Positions 8,719 to 20,589 are shown, numbered from the stretch's first letter. The stretch: DNA of 64,000 bases from Tricholoma matsutake (GCA_026075535.2 AP026540.1:806001-870000); one strand, 5' to 3'. Translations and numbers: made by a program. Notes: generated from the sequence alone by a model not told the origin.

Positions 8719-10090
8719 ATATGCTGCTGAGACCTGCTCAAATGTCTTGAGTGCAATATGTTCATGGAGTAGATTGTACATGGACTCAGGATCACCACTC
8801 AGGACATCGGGTGCCCACTCTGCAAGTCCAAGGCATGCCACAGTCCTAAAGATGAGTAACAAATGACATTCCTGGATGTGCCTAATGTTTGCAGCAATCA
8901 TCCCATCCTCGAGAGAGCCAAGGAGCTCAGCTACCTTGGCTTTGGCATCTTGTATCCTATCTGAGTTGTCATCAAGACTGGATGTTACTGAGTTTTGGAG
9001 CTGTGCTTCAGACGAATAGCCCTGAGTGAATGGTACTTTGTCTTCAGGAGTGACCTTTGGTGGAATGGTGCTCTGGTGTGGTAGACACCACAGGACATGA
9101 GGATGGAGCTCAAGAGCTGCCTAAAATAAGAAGAACTGTGAAGTGATCAAATACAATGTAACAAAAGTTGCATGCCTTTGTTTTCTCTGCCTCTTTTGGT
9201 ACCTCTCCCTTTCTCATGGGACAGTCACTAGGTTTCTTGGGTTTCCTGGGTTGCTTAGCCAAAACTTTGCATGCTTTCTTTGCTCGTGAGGAGTTGGGGT
9301 TTGCACTGCTACTGTTCGGTGAGCCATGGCACTTGTGCTTGTTTAGAGTTTGAAAGTCCAGTTCAGTCCAGTTTTTTTGCCTTTTTTGCCAAACTGCAGA
9401 TTGCCCCGGTCCTATATTATTCAAATATCTACCGAACCACAGACTGGAGTTTGTCGACCAGTTCAGACTGGTCCTTCAAGCTATGTATCTACATGTAACT
9501 AATATACATATTATTGAAATAAAATAAAAAAGTATCCACCCCATGAGCATAATAATTCATTGACAACCAACTACCTGATCACAGGAAAAACCCATGAGTC
9601 ATGTCACCATGAGGTGTGGGTTGCTCATATCTGTAATAATTCATTGAAAAGATATGAAATTATTACAGATATTTGCAACCTGCACCTCATGGTGACCTGA
9701 CTCGCGGGGTATGTCATCACAGGAAAGGAACCCACACCTCATGGCAACATGACTTGAGGGTTTTTCCCACAATCAGTTTTATATTTACAAGAAAATAATC
9801 TAAGCAATAGAAGGACTGTAAGTTCGGCCCTCAACTGGTCCAGACCAGTCTTTCACAGTTCGATTAAATGTTGGCAAGAGTGAGGACCGAGGACCGGACT
9901 GCTCACTGAAGTCATTGGACTGGGACTGCTGGTCCAACTGAACCAGTTACAGTTTGGTTCAGTCCTCAGTCTTTTTTTGGTTTGATGGACTGGACCTTTA
10001 AACTCTATGGTTATTACCAGATGAGGTGCTCTCCCCTAACCCAGATTCAGAATCAGCAGGAGGTTGCATGTGAGCATCAGAGTCAGGCAT
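8719..10090 (-). pseudogene. 5' part of the interrupted, unnamed basidiomycete gene
   Basis: Exon 1 starts at the ATG at 10090 (MPDSDAHMQPPADSESG) and runs to about 10021, ending TCATCTG before GTAATAACC. The first intron is occupied by a foldback element (9344-10007). The next exon (about 9340-9178) is Lys/Pro/Ser rich (SRAKKACKVLAKQPRKPKKP). A short intron with TTATTTTAG precedes an exon from about 9123. That exon encodes LELHPHVLWCLP, AKVAELLGSLEDGMI, RTVACLGLAEWAPDVL and LLHEHIALKTFEQVSAAY, then meets the inserted element at 8718. A basic Pro-rich N-terminus and an acidic C-terminus are the only visible trends. Confidence 0.55.
9344..10007. mobile_element. Foldback MITE inside an intron
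   Basis: Terminal inverted repeats read TAGAGTTTGAAAGTCCAG (from 9344) and, inverted, TAGAGTTTAAAGGTCCAG (ending 10007). Subterminal zones (9350-9480, 9810-9990) reiterate words such as CAGTTCAGTCC, GACCAGTTCAGACTGGTC and CTGAACCAGTTAC. A central palindrome (about 9585-9715) pairs CATGTCACCATGAGGTGTGG with its complement around TAATTCATTGAAAAGATATG. No coding capacity. The ends resemble those of the element at 43854-44700. I could not find a convincing target duplication. Confidence 0.6.
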
Positions 10091-10099
10091 TGGGATGAT

Positions 10100-10660
10100 G
10101 GTGGTCAAGAATCAAGGTATTCAGTCAAGCCAGAACATGTGTACAGCACATGGCATGAAACATGTTGAAAACAAAGGAATTCAGCGTGATCACATAGTAG
10201 AAGAAAGAATCCTCGTGCTGGGATCTATACTTTCAAATTATCTTAATTATATTACATAACTGATAAGTGTTTAAATCCAACTGCTCTAGGTTTTACCCCT
10301 GGTGTCACCCTTATGGTCATACAAGCTCAGCATAGACAACAGCTGGATCCCAAAAAAGGCACATGATTCTATTGTATGTCTCTCCCATCCATCCACTACC
10401 ATCCATCTGTTTCTGACATTTTCCCCAAAGGGCCACTGTGCCTCCCTTGGCATCCCACAAGACACACCTTTTGACAGTACATATGAAGCATACCAAACCG
10501 GTGGCCCAGGTGCCCTCTGGCTCCATCAACACAGACAACCTCTCCAAATACCCATGGCCACTGAATCCATCGGCCTCATCAGCAATGCTGCACTGCTGAC
10601 TAACAATCTTCAAACAGACTCATACAGAACAGGAACATGAACCACATTGATGTGATGGGC
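10100..10660. other. No supported gene
   Basis: This stretch holds the upstream region of the interrupted gene and then T/C-rich sequence. A possible decayed Pol III-like block lies around 10205-10300, but its A box is poor. Short open frames at 10302-10640 exist on both strands with no protein character. Confidence 0.3.
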
Positions 10661-12380
10661 TCATGAGGCGCAGCAACAACAGGAACAATCGCCACCACCA
10701 AGATGGTGATGGTGATGGGGGGGAGTGACAGGGCTGGGAGATGTTACCTCCATTGTATTTTTTTTTCTCTTTCAATTTTAAGAATGCTAACTATATTTCT
10801 ATGAGCAGACTGTATGACGTACAACCACAGCATGAACAACACCAGGAAGATGAATATGACACCACTGCAACAACCCCACAACCCCACACAACTTACAAGT
10901 GAGGGACAGCAACAGGACCAGCCACAACAGCCCGGGTGACATGGGGCATGCCTGCAGATGACATCACCCGCATGGCTGCTTGGGCCTTACAAGGCAACTC
11001 AACAGGAGGTGGATGGTGAGGTTATGATAGGCACCTAGCAATGGGTGGTTCACCTTCAGCTATGTCCAGGCACATAGTAGTATTTTTGTATCCTGTTTAT
11101 ATAAATTACAATGATATTCTTGTTCTCATTACTTCATGTCAGAATAAAACTTGTAAAAGAGCCTTCGAAGACTCCTACCATCCTATGAAACTTCAGCATT
11201 GTTTGCATATCACGTGAAGAAGTAGTGCCCACTAGCACTGTAAGTTTGATGAAGCTTTCCATTTGATCTTGTCATTAACATTATTGCAACCATTAGGTGC
11301 ACCCCTGACCCATGCCATTAAGGCTCTGCTCGACCAACTAGATGGACGGTAGACGGGATGGACATCACCCGTCTAATACCATCCAAAGTATGGTCATCAG
11401 TGGCATTAGACAGCATTAGATGGGTACCTCCAAACAAACTCTATTTTCACCACTCCCGCAGTGGTTGTTGCAAGGTTGAATGTTAACAGCAACAATCACC
11501 TCCAACTATGCCACACACCCCACTATTTCAGTAACCAGCTGCTTTGACCACCACTGCATCCTTTCAACCCGAACCCAGTAGCTGCAAATGTGCCATGTTA
11601 CACATATTTACACTTTCAACAAAGGTTGCCTGCATTGTCAAGGGCCTGGAGGAATTGAAACATAGTAGGGTACTTTTTCTTTCTTATTCATTTAACTAAT
11701 TACAATGTTTTTGTAGGTTATAACCTATCCCTCATTCACAATGCTCCACACCCAACATGCCCCATCCCTATCTAAACAAGATGTAAGGTCATTAAGAACA
11801 ACTCAAGGGAAGTGGAGCCAACAGCAGGAGAGGGTTCTGGGAGGCCCATGAGGTACATATTGCTTATCCACTCACCCTACAACCATCATTGACCACCCCA
11901 CCTCGACAACCACTCAGTGCCACCACAGCTGCAAGCAGCTGTTCACAGGGTGGGAGGAGGGTTACAACTACCAAAAATGCACCCAGGACAATACCACAGC
12001 CCTCATCACTGCTGCGAGCAACTCATCGCAGATCAAATAGGAGGGGTGCTACTGGTGCATGCTGAACAGCCGGTGATAGTAACATGGACGACAGCAGGGA
12101 ATCCCAGGCAAAATAACATGGACAATGGGGAGACAGTGCCTCGCTACTACTGTCCCGACTCCCTTGCATCTTGTGTGAGGGAGGTGTTTGGTTCCCTATG
12201 TTTAGATTAGTTTCATCCTCCCCTGCATAAAATGCAATGCGGGAAGGGCATTTTTTTAGTAGTCATGTACATAATGTTGTGAGATTAATTGAATATGTTT
12301 TCGTAATCTGTAAAATGAGGAAGACAGGCCCAAGGGGGCCTTTTTTCTTCTCTTGCTATTACTAACAAAATTTTATAGGG
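10660..12380 (+). mobile_element. Composite repeat with intron-like cassettes (copy 3, degenerate)
   Basis: CAAC/CACC-rich stretches alternate with intron-like segments. One lies at about 10740-10810 (T/C-rich, ATGCTAAC, GAGCAG). One at about 11670-11716 has TTTAACTAAT and TTTTTGTAG, followed by GTTATAACCTA like copy 1. One at about 12325-12378 has the hairpin GGCCCAAGGGGGCC, TTACTAAC and TTTATAG. GAGC..GCTC-type motifs lie near 11930 and 12014. Hairpins with T-tract occur at 12155-12185 and 12215-12257. No coding sequence is supported. Confidence 0.45.
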
Positions 12381-12821
12381 TCATAATTCAAACCACTGAC
12401 GACAGCAATGATCCCGGCCACAACACCTCCAACCGCTACTGTGGGGACAGGGACAATGAGAAGAGGAGCCAAGAACACAATGCCAAGCATGAGGACAATG
12501 ACCACGAAGGGGACGAGCATGAGATGGAGAGGACAGGGACAGGATGAGTATGAGGGGGAGATCCTCAAGTATCTGGCTTTTACGATTATGTGATTGACTC
12601 TGATTCATCATCCTCTACCGTTGTTTGTAAATTGTACCAGTAACAGAGTTTTCAACCAGCACCTTGAAACAACCTTGTAATTAGATTGATTTGTCGGTCC
12701 ATCTGTTATCATCTTACTTAGGTGTGATGCAAAATGATCACAACAATATGGCTAAATGTGCTGTAATTTATGGGCAGGTACTTGTACATGTATAGTGGTA
12801 AAAAACTAGTTATCCTCTTCA
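12381..12821. other. No gene seen
   Basis: The sequence following copy 3 is Gly/Asp-rich in translation only because it is GAGGACAATG-type simple sequence (12430-12545). It then becomes AT-rich without open frames of interest. Possible 3' flank of the minus-strand remnant that follows. Confidence 0.3.
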
Positions 12822-13584
12822 TTAACTGTGGATGGACTCCGCCCAGTGCTTTACCATAGCACAAAAGTCAGAACTCTTTTGTTGTTTGGTAAGATGAGAG
12901 ACTGCATGTTCAGTCAGCATTGTTCTACTTAAGCTGGGTGCCACTTTCCTTTCATGACCACCAGAAGTGTGTTGAAGTTTTGCATTGCCAGTTAGACCCT
13001 GTGATATGTGCAATTGTGATCTTGTAGTCCGTTGACTGGACTGAGTAAGCCTCTCAATATCCTCGTTGTCTTGCTCCCTCTTCCTCTTATCCTGATCCAA
13101 ATTATTTGCATCTTCCTTTGCATCCTGGAAAAGTTTCAAATTCTCAGATAGGAGCCCTAGTTGATGCTTAAGTGCTGGGTGCAAATCACTCGACTGGCAA
13201 TAATCGGGACAGCAATATATACTTTCTCTGAGCAGACAGGTGTTCACCGCTCCTAAGCTCATAGTGCATGTCAAGTTTGGATGGATGTGGATCATGGATT
13301 TGTCAACATGGCCAGCACCCTGCATCCATGGAGGATGATTCCAAGGGTGAGGTTCTTCCCTGGCGATGATGGAAGAACATGTGCCTAGAGGCCAAGTTCC
13401 AACTAGGTGACAAAGCACTTCGCCACTCCAAGGCCAAACATGGGTTGCAGATCGATCCCAAGACTGGCTCTATCCCACGCTTCCCCATCCTCATCCATTG
13501 CCATTCCACTCTTGCTACATTGAGATCTGCTTCTTGATCTGAGTCATTGGACGGTTCAAGGTAGAAGGTCTCTGCTATGGACAT
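12822..13584 (-). pseudogene. Unrecognised minus-strand coding remnant
   Basis: One frame starts at 13584 (MSIAETFYLEPSNDSDQEAD), giving 93 codons. A second overlapping frame from 13418 gives 198 codons to 12822. That one has a Cys-bearing segment (STYCC-like, CCPDYCQSSDL) and a charged heptad-like stretch (LSENLKLFQDAKEDANNLDQ) that could form a short coiled coil. The two may be one gene with a frameshift in the 13300-13420 overlap. I do not recognise the family. The length of the second frame and its charged region support past coding over chance. Confidence 0.35.
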
Positions 13585-13989
13585 TTACAATTTTCCAAAA
13601 GATTAAATGATGCATGCTTACATTCATGCCAACTGCCAAGGATTGAGGACCTTATCAACATTACTCTTGCAAATAGAAGATTTGGAAAAATGAAGTGAAG
13701 TAGATCAACCTGTTCGTATGACTATGATGAAGGATCTCTCTCACCTGCGACTCAGCTTGAACAGCTTTTAGTGTATCAGAAGCTGTGTTTGCACATCATC
13801 TACAGTGAGTTTTCTTCCTCTTTCCCAAAGGTAATTGACATGTGATGTGTGCAACCCCCCCATGGCCTACCAGAAGCTCCATGCTCCACATCCCCTTCGA
13901 CTCAGAGAACTATGGAACAAAGCTAGGCCCATCATCTTCACATAGAACAGTGGAGGGTTATCAAAAGAACTTTAAAAGATGGGACGAAA

Positions 13990-14743
13990 GAGTAATTGCG
14001 GTATCACCATGGCGAGATATTCTGAAGGACATTACAAGTCAAGTAGTCATTAGCATATTCCATGAATTCTGCCAGCATTCTTTTCCCCCAACCCAAGGGC
14101 CATGCCAAGTTTGACATAATCTTAATGAACTCCCAATGTTCTGGGTAAAACCCCACCCACTCCCAATCAACTATACCAGAGATTCTTCCATCCTTGATGG
14201 GGATATTTTGATCCACCAAGTTGGCATGGGTGAATAGCAGGGGGGCATTGTCATCGAATCAGGTTCGAAGGTAAGAAACATAATCTCTGGGTATTTCGGG
14301 ATAAATGTGTGAAGTCAGGAAATCATGGAACTCAGATGGTGACATTAACACTTTGTTGATGCTGGATCTGAAGACGTGCATGAACATTGGGGAGCCAGAT
14401 GCGGAGCTGATAGTCATCCCTCAGAGCTGTCGAAGCTGATGTACATAACCGATAAGATGCACAATTTGGACTCATTTGACAAGTGAGGCCAAGCCTCATG
14501 AAGTGTGATCCCAGGCACTCGAGACATTATTATGCAATGACCACCTCCATCAATATCATACAAGTCGAACACCTCGGGGACAGGGATGGATGTGTGCTCC
14601 CAGACAAACTTGAGATTGTCTACCTCCTGACGTAGAATAGATTTGCCCATCTTTGTTATCCTTCCATCCTCGAGAAGCAGTATGAACCTTCCACCTTGCA
14701 AGGCAATTCTTTGGCCTTCAGGAGGCGAATGAAGGGAGGTCAT
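13990..14743 (-). pseudogene. Aminoglycoside-phosphotransferase-fold (APH) kinase remnant
   Basis: The minus-strand gene begins at 14743. The N-lobe reads GGRFILLLEDGRITKMGKSI, then SIPVPEVFDLYDIDGGGHCI and IMSRVPGITLHEAWPHL, as in fungal APH-family proteins. After a frame break near 14430 the middle continues (FMHVFRSSINKVLMSPSEFH, IPRDYVSYLR). The C-lobe carries FTHANLVDQNI, in place of the H-G/A-D/N-hxxxN catalytic loop, and GRISGIVDWEWVGFYPEHWE, with the metal-binding Asp in the IVDWE motif. In the family these enzymes phosphorylate small molecules; the substrate is unknown. An in-frame TGA lies where Arg is expected just before FDDNAP, so this copy is probably non-functional. Confidence 0.7.
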
Positions 14744-14759
14744 TCTGAACTTGGTTGAA

Positions 14760-15047
14760 GTGAGAAATAATACTTTTTATAGCTTGAGGAGGACAAGTCA
14801 CTCACATGATTGTGAAAGTTATCAACTTGGGAATGTGAAGCTATCTGACGAACATCGTTACTTTGTCGGTCTTGCCAGAAGGTCATGCAATTGATAAACA
14901 GCTAAGGTAGAGGATATCCACAACCCACCAATCTCACGTGCCATTCCAAAATGGGCAAAGTAAGACAAAATTGCATTGTGAAAGCGACACAACACCAATA
15001 TGGGTAACCTAATCAATAAAAGGTGTGCTTATAGTGATAAAAAGATG
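14760..15047. other. No gene seen; likely 5' flank of the APH remnant
   Basis: AT-rich sequence without convincing open frames lies between the start of the APH-like gene and the palindromic MITE. A promoter for the APH-like gene would be expected here, but no specific element was recognised. Confidence 0.3.
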
Positions 15048-15310
15048 CCTGAGATAGGTAGTTTCATGTAAAATGTAGATTATCGAGTGCTATTTCGCAT
15101 CAATGCGTTCTGAGCACGTTGCATTGCGGAACTCGAAATTAGTCATTCAGTTCGTGTCAGCTTGCCTAAAGCTGACATTTGGTTTATAAAATCTCTTTAG
15201 ACACGAACTGAATGACTAATTTCGAGTTTCGCGATGCGATGCGCTCAGAATGCGTTGACGCGAAATAGCACTCGATAATCTACATTTTACATGAAACTAC
15301 CTATCTCAGG
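15048..15310. mobile_element. Small palindromic MITE, arms of 111 bp each
   Basis: The left arm (15048-15158) starts CCTGAGATAGGTAGTTTCAT. The right arm (15200-15310) ends with its complement, ATGAAACTACCTATCTCAGG. The loop is 41 bp. The arms are the same length, and most of their differences are CG versus CA/TG steps around 15098-15128 and 15228-15255. No coding capacity. The target duplication is unclear. Confidence 0.75.
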
Positions 15311-15512
15311 TATGCACACCACATGACTGTGGTGTCACCCAAGCAGCATCTGTGGTGTATGATAAGATAAGATGTAGTGGGTCCATGTGCCCAGTACCAA
15401 TGAGTGTTCACATGACGGGGTCTGTTCCTATCAGCCCTACTCCGTTGCCTGACAAACCACTATGGCCTTCACCTAAGTCTTTCACACTCTCATTTCTCAA
15501 CAACATCCTCTC

Positions 15513-18061
15513 ATGATAAAGAAGAAGGTCACTGGTGTCATTGATACTGCAAAGGGTAGCTTTCTCCATTGGGCAAGAAAAGGTGATAATGCATCAGCAA
15601 ACCCAACACAGCCTCCAGCCAAGGATGCCAACACCCTTTCCCCACACTCGTCCACACCTGACCAAGCGGAGGCCACTATGAATCTCAGTGATGACAATCT
15701 TCGGCTTCTCTGCATTATCAAAGGTGAAACCAAGGTGTTTCCAATTGATATCGAAGGGCCATTGTGGTGCAATCCTAAGTTTATGGTGGGTGACCTGAAG
15801 GAGAAAATACAAGAGAAGAGAAAAGATGGTTCATTAGCTGGCATTGATGGCCCACAGCCTAGTACTCTGGAAGGTGCATGCTATCAAAGAGTTGCGATCT
15901 TGGATTATATGGCTTACTTCCCTGTCCTTTTAGCCCAAAGATACCAAACCCATTGATGTGAACCTGGACCTTGCATCTATTTGCAGCGATGAACAACTGG
16001 CTGAGAAATTAACTTCTGCTCATCCCATCAGCTATATTTTTCCAAACCAACCTCCCCTCGATTGTTTACATATTATTGTATGGAAACCAGATACTGGTGA
16101 GTGAGGGTGCTTTTGCATTGCTGAACACTGCTGATAATTTCTTGCCCAAAATCACTTACTGTTCCAATTGTCCTCACAACCGCTTTGTTTTTCCCATGGG
16201 CGATGACACCATTCCCCCCTTTGCTCCATATCTAATGACTTCGACTCCACGGTGTTATTGTTTGCCAACATTCATTATCTTGTTCACCTCAATCTGTCTT
16301 GTTCCCTCCTGCCGTCTCAATGAACTCATGCATATCAATTCCATCTCTTGTGCCTAGCAACCCAAACACAAATTCGCTTGCCACTCCAAACCATCTCTCC
16401 TTACACGCTTTCCAGAGTTAGATCATCCTCCTGCCAAACGCGCCTGTATTCAGGAAGGTATATAACATGTGTCTTGGGTGTGTCATATTCTGCTGATGTT
16501 GTTTTACAGATGTCCACCTTCTCACCCTTCACAAGAGCTTTTGGAAGCATGGGGAGCATATGTTTGTCCAGCGTCCTGTCCAGATCCCCAACCCATTGTC
16601 ATTAGAGGTGGAGAATGTTTCAGAGATGCTGAATTTGATGATTATCGAGCACCCAGAGGGGCCAGAACAAGCATTCCCTTTTGGACTCTCAAAACTCCTT
16701 GCTGTTGAAATTTACAAAACTTTCTGGAAACTTCTGGAAACTGAAGATCAGGAGTGGCAAACCCCTTCTGCGATTACCAGGCATCGATCAGTTTTCCTAT
16801 ATACACCATGCGGCAATTGTCACAGGCCAACCTGGCATTGGTCAGTATGCAACGGTATACATATTCTATAATTTTGACTTATTGGATTTCATACTGCAGG
16901 AAAGACAGTCTTTCTGATATACATACTTCTCTGTCGACTGCTAAATGGTCTGACCACCATTTACTGCGACAAGAGTACACACACTCACATATTCGATGAT
17001 ATGGGCATCAGAAGGTTGATTTTATCCAGCAGATACCATATTCCCGAGCTGGATGTCAACCCCCTGTGCTGTGCATTGGTTAATCTCAGAGATCAGCTCA
17101 CATTTGTGCCTAACATGTTTTACCCAAAAATTCATAAGAGCAGGGTGATTGTGGCTACCTCACTGGACAAGAACCATTGGTCCACCTTTGCTCATGAGCA
17201 CCTGGTGAGGATCTGCTGTATGCCTACATGGGAATGGGGGCCTTTATATATTGCAAGGTGAGTGAAATGCAGTAGCCCCTGTTTGTCACTTATAGTCAAT
17301 ATATGTTTCAGCTTACTTTTCACCAACAAAGACAATTTTAACACACTTGATGTGGATCACTGCAAATGGCTACAGGAAGCTTACTCCATCTTCCATGGAA
17401 TCCTGCAACTCTGCTTCAGGTCCTTCACTACCACTGGTTTGGATGCACAATGGGTGGTCATTCACCAGGCCCTTAATGGCATACAGTCCATGGATGACTT
17501 CATTTGTGCAACAATGGGACAATTACCTTTCAATCCAAACATGAGCCACCATCTAGTTAGAGTGGAACCTATTGATACCCGCTGGCTCAAGAGACGCACA
17601 GAGCTGTTGAGCAACCACATTGCCAAACTTGTATTTGAGTGCATTCATATGGTTACAAAGGCGCGGCTCTCAGAAACTCTAGTGCAGTATCTCGCTGATC
17701 CTGATGCTCATACCAAGGCTGGCATTCTGTTCAAGCATGCTGCACATTGTTCCATTGGCAAGGGCCTCGTATTGAGAATGACTTGCCTCTCCTCTGGCAA
17801 GAACCTGGAAGTTTCCATACCTGTTACTGCTGTTGGGAAGAATGAGAAAAGCCGTTATTATTCTTTGGCCATCCGGAAAAAGTCAGGTTCCCAAGATGTC
17901 CATGCAGATTTCCTCGACCTTTACATGACCCTGATTTCAAAAACCGAGGGTTCTATTGATGCATTGTTTATCTCCTCCGCATACATTACATTTCTCTTCC
18001 AGATGATGGTGTCCAGCCATCATCCTATCAATTTTTGAGGGCTCGACAAGGTTGTCAATAA
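15513..18061 (+). CDS. Crinkler (CRN)-type gene with P-loop NTPase domain, probably decayed
   Basis: The start is either 15513 or, better matching CRN proteins, 15678 (MNLSDDNLRLLCIIKGE). The N-terminal ubiquitin-like CRN domain follows (VFPIDIEGP, FMVGDLKEKIQEKRKD). Exon 2 ends the domain with SAHPISYIFPNQPP and LHIIVWKPDTG. Downstream come LDHPPAKRACIQE, a junction to DVHLLTLHKSFWKHGEHMFV and a P-loop, IVTGQPGIGKT. The P-loop is completed only when intron 16841-16899 is removed. After it comes VFLIYILLCRLLNG. Other clear introns are 15874-15933, 16458-16509 and 17258-17311. The last exon encodes LDVDHCKWLQEAYSIFHGIL and more, ending at the stop 18059-18061 after a final intron near 17955-18002. 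CRN-type proteins are known as secreted or nuclear effectors in oomycetes; the role in fungi is unsettled. Frame breaks at about 15868 and 16755 suggest a pseudogene. Confidence 0.7.
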
Positions 18062-18069
18062 CCTTCCAG

Positions 18070-18172
18070 CTAGCGTTTGAAGGTCCGGTTTGGTCCGGTT
18101 TTTTTCCATTTCTGGAGTAAACCGGGACCGCAACTGGTTCATTCAGATTGCAACACTAAATAAAACCGAGTG
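18070..18172 (+). mobile_element. Truncated end of a foldback MITE
   Basis: It begins CTAGCGTTTGAAGGTCCGG and continues TTTGGTCCGGTTTTTTTCC. The order and wording match the left end of the element at 43854-44700 (CTAGTGTTTGAAGGTCTGG, then TTTGGTCTGGTTTTTTTCC). It runs to about 18172 with ATAAAACCGAG. The opposite end is missing. Where this copy has CG, the 43854 copy has TG, another sign of CpG decay. Confidence 0.6.
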
Positions 18173-19559
18173 CCAGGAGCTTGTGCCTGAAGTTGCATCA
18201 TCTGGAATGTATTGTAACCAACACTACCAGGGTTGTTCTGTGGCATGAACAAAAACAGGAAGGGGTGAGGATAAAAAAAAGAGTACGGGTTGAATGAGCC
18301 TTGAGGATATGGCACAGCAGCAGGTCCAAAAGGTGGGTTTGCAGCACTCCCAGTCCCTAGTGTACTTGGTGCTGTCATTGGGCTCTTCAATTTCTTTGAG
18401 TCTGAAAAATGGATACTTGTAGGAGGCATGTCAAGCATAGCCTCACCATGAGCCTACAGATACCAGATTATCAATAATCAGGGAGCAATTTGATGCATAT
18501 ACTCACTATAGCAGCTGCCCAGACCTGTAGTTGAATGTTGTTGAGCTCCCAGGATCAGTGTTTGTCAGTATAGATTCGCTTATCAGGGAACCGGCCATCA
18601 TTGCCAATAGGATAGTGCTTGCGGAGCTGTTCAATGATGGGTGCATTGGCATGATTGAGGCATTCCTACATTCCTGGTGAGCACAAGAGAACACATACTG
18701 AAGGAGTTATTAGAGCAATACTTTCTGCTCCCAAATGGCTGAACCAATGGGCCCTTCCCGAAACTCCTCTATGTCTTGACCCACACCTCCAAGCCCAGCT
18801 GTGATATCATCAGGCTGGGGAAGGGTATCAATGAACATTGGGAGGACATGGAACATGGATATGACATACATTCCTTGCAACTCTCGCCAGTGGAGGTGAT
18901 GAGAGTATGATTGTTGTGTCCTTTCCCTTCTCAAGAAGAAGTTGAAGTTTTGTGATCATTGCCTGATAACTGTCCAAATTTGAAAGTGGCTTCTTCTTGT
19001 CGCTGGCAGGCACACTTTGCTTCCATGTGAGCTGACTCTGGTTGATGGATCCGATGGTCGGGGCATAATTGGCTGCCACACTGCAATTTGCAACAAGCTG
19101 CAGAAACTCTTCATGAGTGGTCTCGACCGTGAAGAAGAATGGGCTTCTTGAATTGGTGGTCAGCTTCCCTTTCAAAGTTCGGGGGGGGCTGATGATGTCC
19201 ATGTATGCTGTGAGCTTTGTTGGCACCTTCATCTTCTTTCCTGGCCTGGTACTCGCATCAACATCTTCATTCTCAGAAGAAAAGAGCTCATCGGCATCAG
19301 TTGTGTCATGGTCGTCACTCCTCTCAGTAGATTTCTTGCCTGCCTTCATTTTTCCTTGTTTCTTCGCCCTCTTCTTCTCCCACTCCTTCATCCGTCGAGC
19401 CTCGGTTGCTGGATTTGAACAAAACCACTTGGAGACTGTGACAGTCAGCAGGGCTTCATCTCAGCCAAAAGTTAGCAGAGAATCTCATGATGGGGCTTAG
19501 AGGCAACAATACCCCCAAGGGTCTTGTTGTATTCCTTGTATTTTGTCATTGAGGGACAT
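18139..19559 (-). pseudogene. Unnamed basidiomycete gene, multi-exon, decayed
   Basis: The minus-strand start at 19559 (MSLNDK) leads by a frame change into YNKTLGGIVASKPHHEIL. The long open part from 19391 is basic (WEKKRAKKQGKMKAGKK), then acidic (DADELFSSENEDVDAS), then contains KKMKVPTKLTAYMDIISPP, FFFTVETTHEEFLQLVANCS and KKPLSNLDSYQAMITKLQLL. Further exons give LNNIQLQVWAAAI and, after an intron with GTGAGT (near 18510) and TCTGTAG, AHGEAMLDMPPTSIHF and a Pro/Ala/Gln-rich tail to 18139. Exon-intron order is sound but at least two frame breaks are visible. No named domain is recognised; the LNNIQLQVWAAAI exon suggests a family-specific motif. Its 3' end abuts the MITE fragment. Confidence 0.5.
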
Positions 19560-20039
19560 GGTGGGTGTAGTGAGAGGACAAGGAGACGATTATGGGGAGA
19601 ATCAATGATAATTTGCATGCATACAAACAAGGAAATTGCCAAAAAAAAAAAAAGATCAGAATCTCATTACATTATGGAAATGCTGTAAAAGGCATGTGGT
19701 ATTGAAATCATGGGATGTAGGGCATAACAGGATTGCCCAAAAATTCTGAAAATATTTGGGGAAGTAGAGAATATATATGTCAATGTAATAGGGTCAAAAT
19801 ATATAGGATTGCATTAGTAACTACTTGGCAAAACCCTTGGTGGCCCACTTCATGGTCATCTCCATATTTGTGGCCCATGTGGCAAATCATCCACCTAACC
19901 TGATCAAGTTGCTTTTTGTCCATTTTTGCTGTCTACACAACATCTCAGGACATTTGTCTACCCATCAAAACACCCAAGCAAGCGGCAAGGGTCAGACATT
20001 CTCACCCGAAGACCCTTTACCCTTAGGTGGCCCATTTCC
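19560..20039. other. No gene seen
   Basis: AT-rich sequence with an A-tract at 19640-19652. It probably contains the upstream region of the 19559 gene. Short open frames around 19825-20049 show no protein character. Confidence 0.3.
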
Positions 20040-20265
20040 TGCCCTTTGACAGTACCCCCCAAAAAAAAACAATTCATGAACAAAGAAAAACTTACCTGAT
20101 GCCCAAGTGACGATAAACATAATTTGGGCCCCATTTCATTCACTTCATGTCATTTGCCAGTGTGGGCAGTAGATTAGAACCTAAAAAACAGTTAGTTGTA
20201 AAAAAAATAAGGAACATTTGTTCGTTATAGTAGAAGAGAAAGAAACAAAAAAAAGACTTACATTT
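20040..20265 (-). repeat. Two hairpin-intron cassettes (minus)
   Basis: On the minus strand GGGCCCAAATTATG / CACTTGGGC form a hairpin (about 20102-20136), followed by CAGGTAAGTTTTTC. The T-tract runs into GGGGGG at 20055, so the acceptor is missing. A second intron starts with GTAAGTC at about 20262 and ends ACAACTAACTGTTTTTTAG at 20180, followed by GTTCTAATCTACTGCC, the same junction as in copy 1. Confidence 0.5.
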
Positions 20266-20589
20266 TTGATGGGGAAAGTCATCATGGTGACTCTGGGCAG
20301 AATGGAGTGAAGGGATCTGAAAGAAACATTGTAGAATACACCTTTTATGTTCCTTGCAGATACAGCTTGGATACATCTAAAATATTTCCCTGACATTTCT
20401 GTTACATATATATTAAGAATATCCAAAGGATATACACATCAGAAGTCTTAAAACAAGTTTCTAAGGCTGTGTTTTTGTGGGAAACACAGGTCAGCCCCAG
20501 TAGTGTTAATGCATGTCATGTGAAGTTGGTGCCCCATGGGGTTCTCACGTGACCATGTTCAAAGTCACAAGTTGAATGTTGAACGTTTA

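Noticed and set aside
10205..10300. Possible tRNA-derived head
   Set aside because: A B-box-like block is present but the A box is poor and arms cannot be folded; not listed as a feature.
12408..12593. Met/Thr/Arg-rich short frame as a gene
   Set aside because: It is simple GAGGACAATG-type sequence with three frames open; no start context or motif.
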